Notes under the pieces: generated by a model
Databases searched by the model: none
The model's input: only the letters and a program-made list of their open reading frames with translations
Told to the model about the DNA's origin: nothing
NCBI GenBank assembly: GCA_021772135.1
Contig: JADYXQ010000216.1
Span: forward strand, 1 to 33,346
Reading direction: 5' to 3'
DNA length: 33,346 bases
From: Candidatus Obscuribacter sp.
Lineage (GTDB): Bacteria; Cyanobacteriota; Vampirovibrionia; Obscuribacterales; Obscuribacteraceae
Program-made: the position numbers and the translations under genes
Shown here: in pieces, positions 31,134 to 33,346 of the stretch
How the letters are laid out: each line of letters begins with the position of its first letter
Position numbering within the stretch: the stretch's first letter is position 1

Positions 31134-33346
31134 ATGCCGTATTCGACTTCAGGCAACACATACTTGCGGTTTTTCTCGTAGAGAAGTGGTGCCAAACTTG
31201 AATCATGCAACTCAGCTACTGCCACTGATTCTACCGTGTCGCCCGGACGCACGATGTAAGCATAGCGAAGCATGGCAGGCGACTTTGCGCCAGCATCATC
31301 TTCGCTATTCCAGGTACTCTCTTGTACATCAATGGCTTTATTCACATATCGCTTATCTTGTTCACTCAAGGTCAGGCGATCTTGCAATTTCACCAGATCG
31401 AATTCTTCTGAATCTTCAGCCGGTGTCGGTAAAGTATGCTCTTGTTCTTCAACCAACCTGCGCTTTTCGGCAAGGTCAGGGTTGATTGTCGGTCTCGTGG
31501 AACTTTGATCTTCAGCCGCAGCGTTACGAACCTCAGGTAAGTCTAGCCAGGGAGTACTTGCAGGCGTCGCGGGAGTTTTTACCACATCTACCTTGGGCTC
31601 TGCCGGCTGCTCAGCCTTTGCAACAGCTCGCCGGGGTGCAGAAGGACGGCCATCAGCGCTATACTCGCTATCAGCGGCATGCAGCTGAATAAACGGGCGA
31701 TTCTTTTCAGGTGGATTATTGATATCAAAAGCTTTTGGAGCAGGCTGGGTGGGTTTTAGTTCAGGAGCCGTGGGTTTTTGATCGACTGCTCGAATACTAG
31801 CGGCGCGAAAAGGCTTGATTTTTTGAGGTGGTGGAGAGACGTCAGATGGCTTTATTCCTGGAGCACGAACAATGCTCCACTTAACCAGGTGAGACGGAAT
31901 GAGAACAGCAATAATTTCGGCTGCGTCAGAAACATCGCCGCGCACGGACGGCGCGCGACTTTTCTGCGAAACAACGGCAAACTCACCTTTTCCAAATTCA
32001 GCGGGCCTGTCACGTTGCCCTTTCAGTGCGCCCTTTATGTTTTCTTTGACCGTATCTACAAAGCCAAGCAGCCCATCTACGCCCGACCTGATGCTGTCTG
32101 GCTTGACCACGGGAACTTTCACATTTTCAACACCGGGTAATTGATTTCTGACCGCACCAGATTTAGTGCCTTCCGGTTTTGGCGACTCAGCTTTGATGCC
32201 GCTGTTTTTTGCAACAGGCTCTGCTTTGCTTTCTGTTTTCTTACCTTTTTCTGATTGATCGGATTTATCTGTTTTTTCGGACTTATCGGGCTTGTTTGAT
32301 TTATCGCCTTTGTCTAGCGCCGGAAAAGCAGGGCGAATGCCTGCCTGACTTTCGATAAACTGAATAAAGGCTGACGGGCCGGAAGACGCCCCACCTGGGT
32401 CTTTTTTACCCGTAGGTTTATCTGGATCTTTCAGATCTTTTTCGCCTGACTTTAATGCTGTCTTGGCAGGAAGCGGATTACTAGAGTCGCCAGGTCGATC
32501 AGTTTTGCCGTCGGCAATTTTACCTTCAGGAATTTTTCCGTCGAAGGGCAATCTTTTTTGCGGTAAATCAGGTTGCTGCTTTGCCTCTGCAATTTTCCCT
32601 TCGGTCGGTGGGATTTGAGGCAGACGAGTATTCTCTGATTTTGTGAATTGCTTTGGATCAGCTTCAAGCGTTTCTAACTTGAGCTTTGGTGATATTTCAG
32701 TATTGCCTTTTGAGGTGGGCTCGTAAACTGAAGGGCGAAGGTCGCCAGTGGTTTCTTTGCGCACCTGCTCTGGTATGGACTTGCGCGTTGCTTCGGCCAA
32801 ATGTTCTGGAATTGGTAAAACCAGGCTGCCGCTGTGCAAATCAGAAGGAGAAAGAGATCGAAGTGCCGACTGACCGTTTGGTGGATGAACCTCAGGCGGT
32901 GCTTGAGCTGGTCGGAATTTCTCCACTGACTGAGCCGGTGAATCTAGAGTCCTGGCTGGATGGGCGGAATCTGTTACTGGTTGCGTCGTGGGTATTGACC
33001 GGTCTAAAGACAGGGAAGAAGGTTGAATGGCCGGCTGAATCGCAGCTTGGATAATGGGCTGAATTGGCCGTTCTAGAGCTGGAGCGGTTTTAGCAATCTC
33101 TGGAGCGAGAGAAGGGGCCCGTTGTGACTGTATATGTGCATCGGCGGGTCGCTCAGCACTAGATTGGGACGCGGTGGGTTGGAAAGGTAAAGCTGAGGAA
33201 GAGGTCTGCGGAGATGTCACCGCTCGGGTTTCTAGTGGTCGCTGATCTTGTTCAGCTACTGGAGAGCGCTTCGCGTCAACAGGTTGAGGTGGCAGGATTT
33301 CGTTGGGGCGGGGGACGTCGGAGGAGGGCTTTGGTGAATCGGCTAC
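31061..33346 (-). CDS. Long disordered protein with C-terminal LysM-like domain (partial)
   Basis: The reading frame is open to the right edge, so the N-terminus is outside the window; a GTG at 33220 is only an internal codon. The visible 761 residues are mostly low complexity: a Pro/Ser/Gln/Ala-rich region, then a Lys/Asp/Ser-rich run (KSEKTDKSDQSEKGKK and similar), then Pro-rich segments. The last 60 residues (YIVRPGDTVESVAVAELHD, YEKNRKYVLP) fit a LysM peptidoglycan-binding domain. A cell-wall-associated or surface role is inferred. The gene may be much larger than seen here. Its 3' end overlaps the convergent TPR gene by 73 nt. Confidence 0.85.
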   Translation of the reverse strand, partial: VADSPKPSSDVPRPNEILPPQPVDAKRSPVAEQDQRPLETRAVTSPQTSSSALPFQPTASQSSAERPADAHIQSQRAPSLAPEIAKTAPALERPIQPIIQAAIQPAIQPSSLSLDRSIPTTQPVTDSAHPARTLDSPAQSVEKFRPAQAPPEVHPPNGQSALRSLSPSDLHSGSLVLPIPEHLAEATRKSIPEQVRKETTGDLRPSVYEPTSKGNTEISPKLKLETLEADPKQFTKSENTRLPQIPPTEGKIAEAKQQPDLPQKRLPFDGKIPEGKIADGKTDRPGDSSNPLPAKTALKSGEKDLKDPDKPTGKKDPGGASSGPSAFIQFIESQAGIRPAFPALDKGDKSNKPDKSEKTDKSDQSEKGKKTESKAEPVAKNSGIKAESPKPEGTKSGAVRNQLPGVENVKVPVVKPDSIRSGVDGLLGFVDTVKENIKGALKGQRDRPAEFGKGEFAVVSQKSRAPSVRGDVSDAAEIIAVLIPSHLVKWSIVRAPGIKPSDVSPPPQKIKPFRAASIRAVDQKPTAPELKPTQPAPKAFDINNPPEKNRPFIQLHAADSEYSADGRPSAPRRAVAKAEQPAEPKVDVVKTPATPASTPWLDLPEVRNAAAEDQSSTRPTINPDLAEKRRLVEEQEHTLPTPAEDSEEFDLVKLQDRLTLSEQDKRYVNKAIDVQESTWNSEDDAGAKSPAMLRYAYIVRPGDTVESVAVAELHDSSLAPLLYEKNRKYVLPEVEYGIHPFIEGAVIDLPTPAEISAFRQL

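Noticed and set aside
33218..33220. GTG as the true start of the LysM gene
   Set aside because: The frame stays open with the same Pro-rich composition to the right edge, so the start is outside the window.
1..33346. CRISPR array, insertion sequence or toxin-antitoxin pair
   Set aside because: No regular repeat-spacer pattern, transposase motifs or paired small toxin/antitoxin genes were seen.

Overview
The window looks like chromosome of a Gram-negative-type bacterium of moderate GC (a little under half by eye). It is rich in exported TPR proteins, lipoproteins and protease-like folds, and often uses TTG or GTG starts. My best guess, by inference only, is a non-photosynthetic relative of the cyanobacteria (Obscuribacterales/Melainabacteria type). 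Other TPR-rich, caspase-rich lineages are possible. I see no rRNA, complete tRNA, CRISPR array, transposase or phage structural gene.

Layout. Positions 1-272 hold no convincing gene, but contain phased short repeats and a stretch resembling the 3' end of a tRNA. From 273 to 3988 (minus) lies an exported TPR-caspase protein followed by an exported alpha/beta-hydrolase. From 4118 to 10937 come a membrane-anchored permuted papain-like enzyme, a decayed DnaQ-type exonuclease, a TPR-matrixin metalloprotease, a small helical protein and an EF-hand protein ending in a decayed calpain domain. From 10941 to 16348 (minus) lie an exported coiled-coil protein, an exonuclease/GIY-YIG protein, a nuclease-helicase of XPD type and a small zinc-ribbon protein. 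dnaK occupies 16552-18606. From 18748 to 22263 (plus) lies a second hydrolase/caspase pair. Then come a degenerate GGDEF protein with a lipoprotein (22267-23634, minus), a DUF4388-like protein with a FadB/FadJ-type beta-oxidation enzyme (23712-26950, plus), a quinone oxidoreductase (minus), a ribokinase plus two TPR proteins (plus), and the C-terminal part of a long disordered LysM protein that runs off the right edge (minus).

The most interesting signal is the two hydrolase/caspase modules. All four proteins carry export signals. Gene order and domain order are mirrored between the modules, and the active sites have decayed reciprocally. In the 273-3988 module the caspase His/Cys dyad is intact, while the hydrolase nucleophile Ser is Ala. 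In the 18748-22263 module the hydrolase keeps its Ser, while the caspase Cys is Pro. Several other proteins have also lost catalytic residues: the calpain-like domain, a DnaQ-like protein, the DnaQ half of the GIY-YIG protein and the GGDEF protein. The window is therefore unusually dense in candidate pseudoenzymes, possibly regulatory or binding partners of an envelope proteolysis network.
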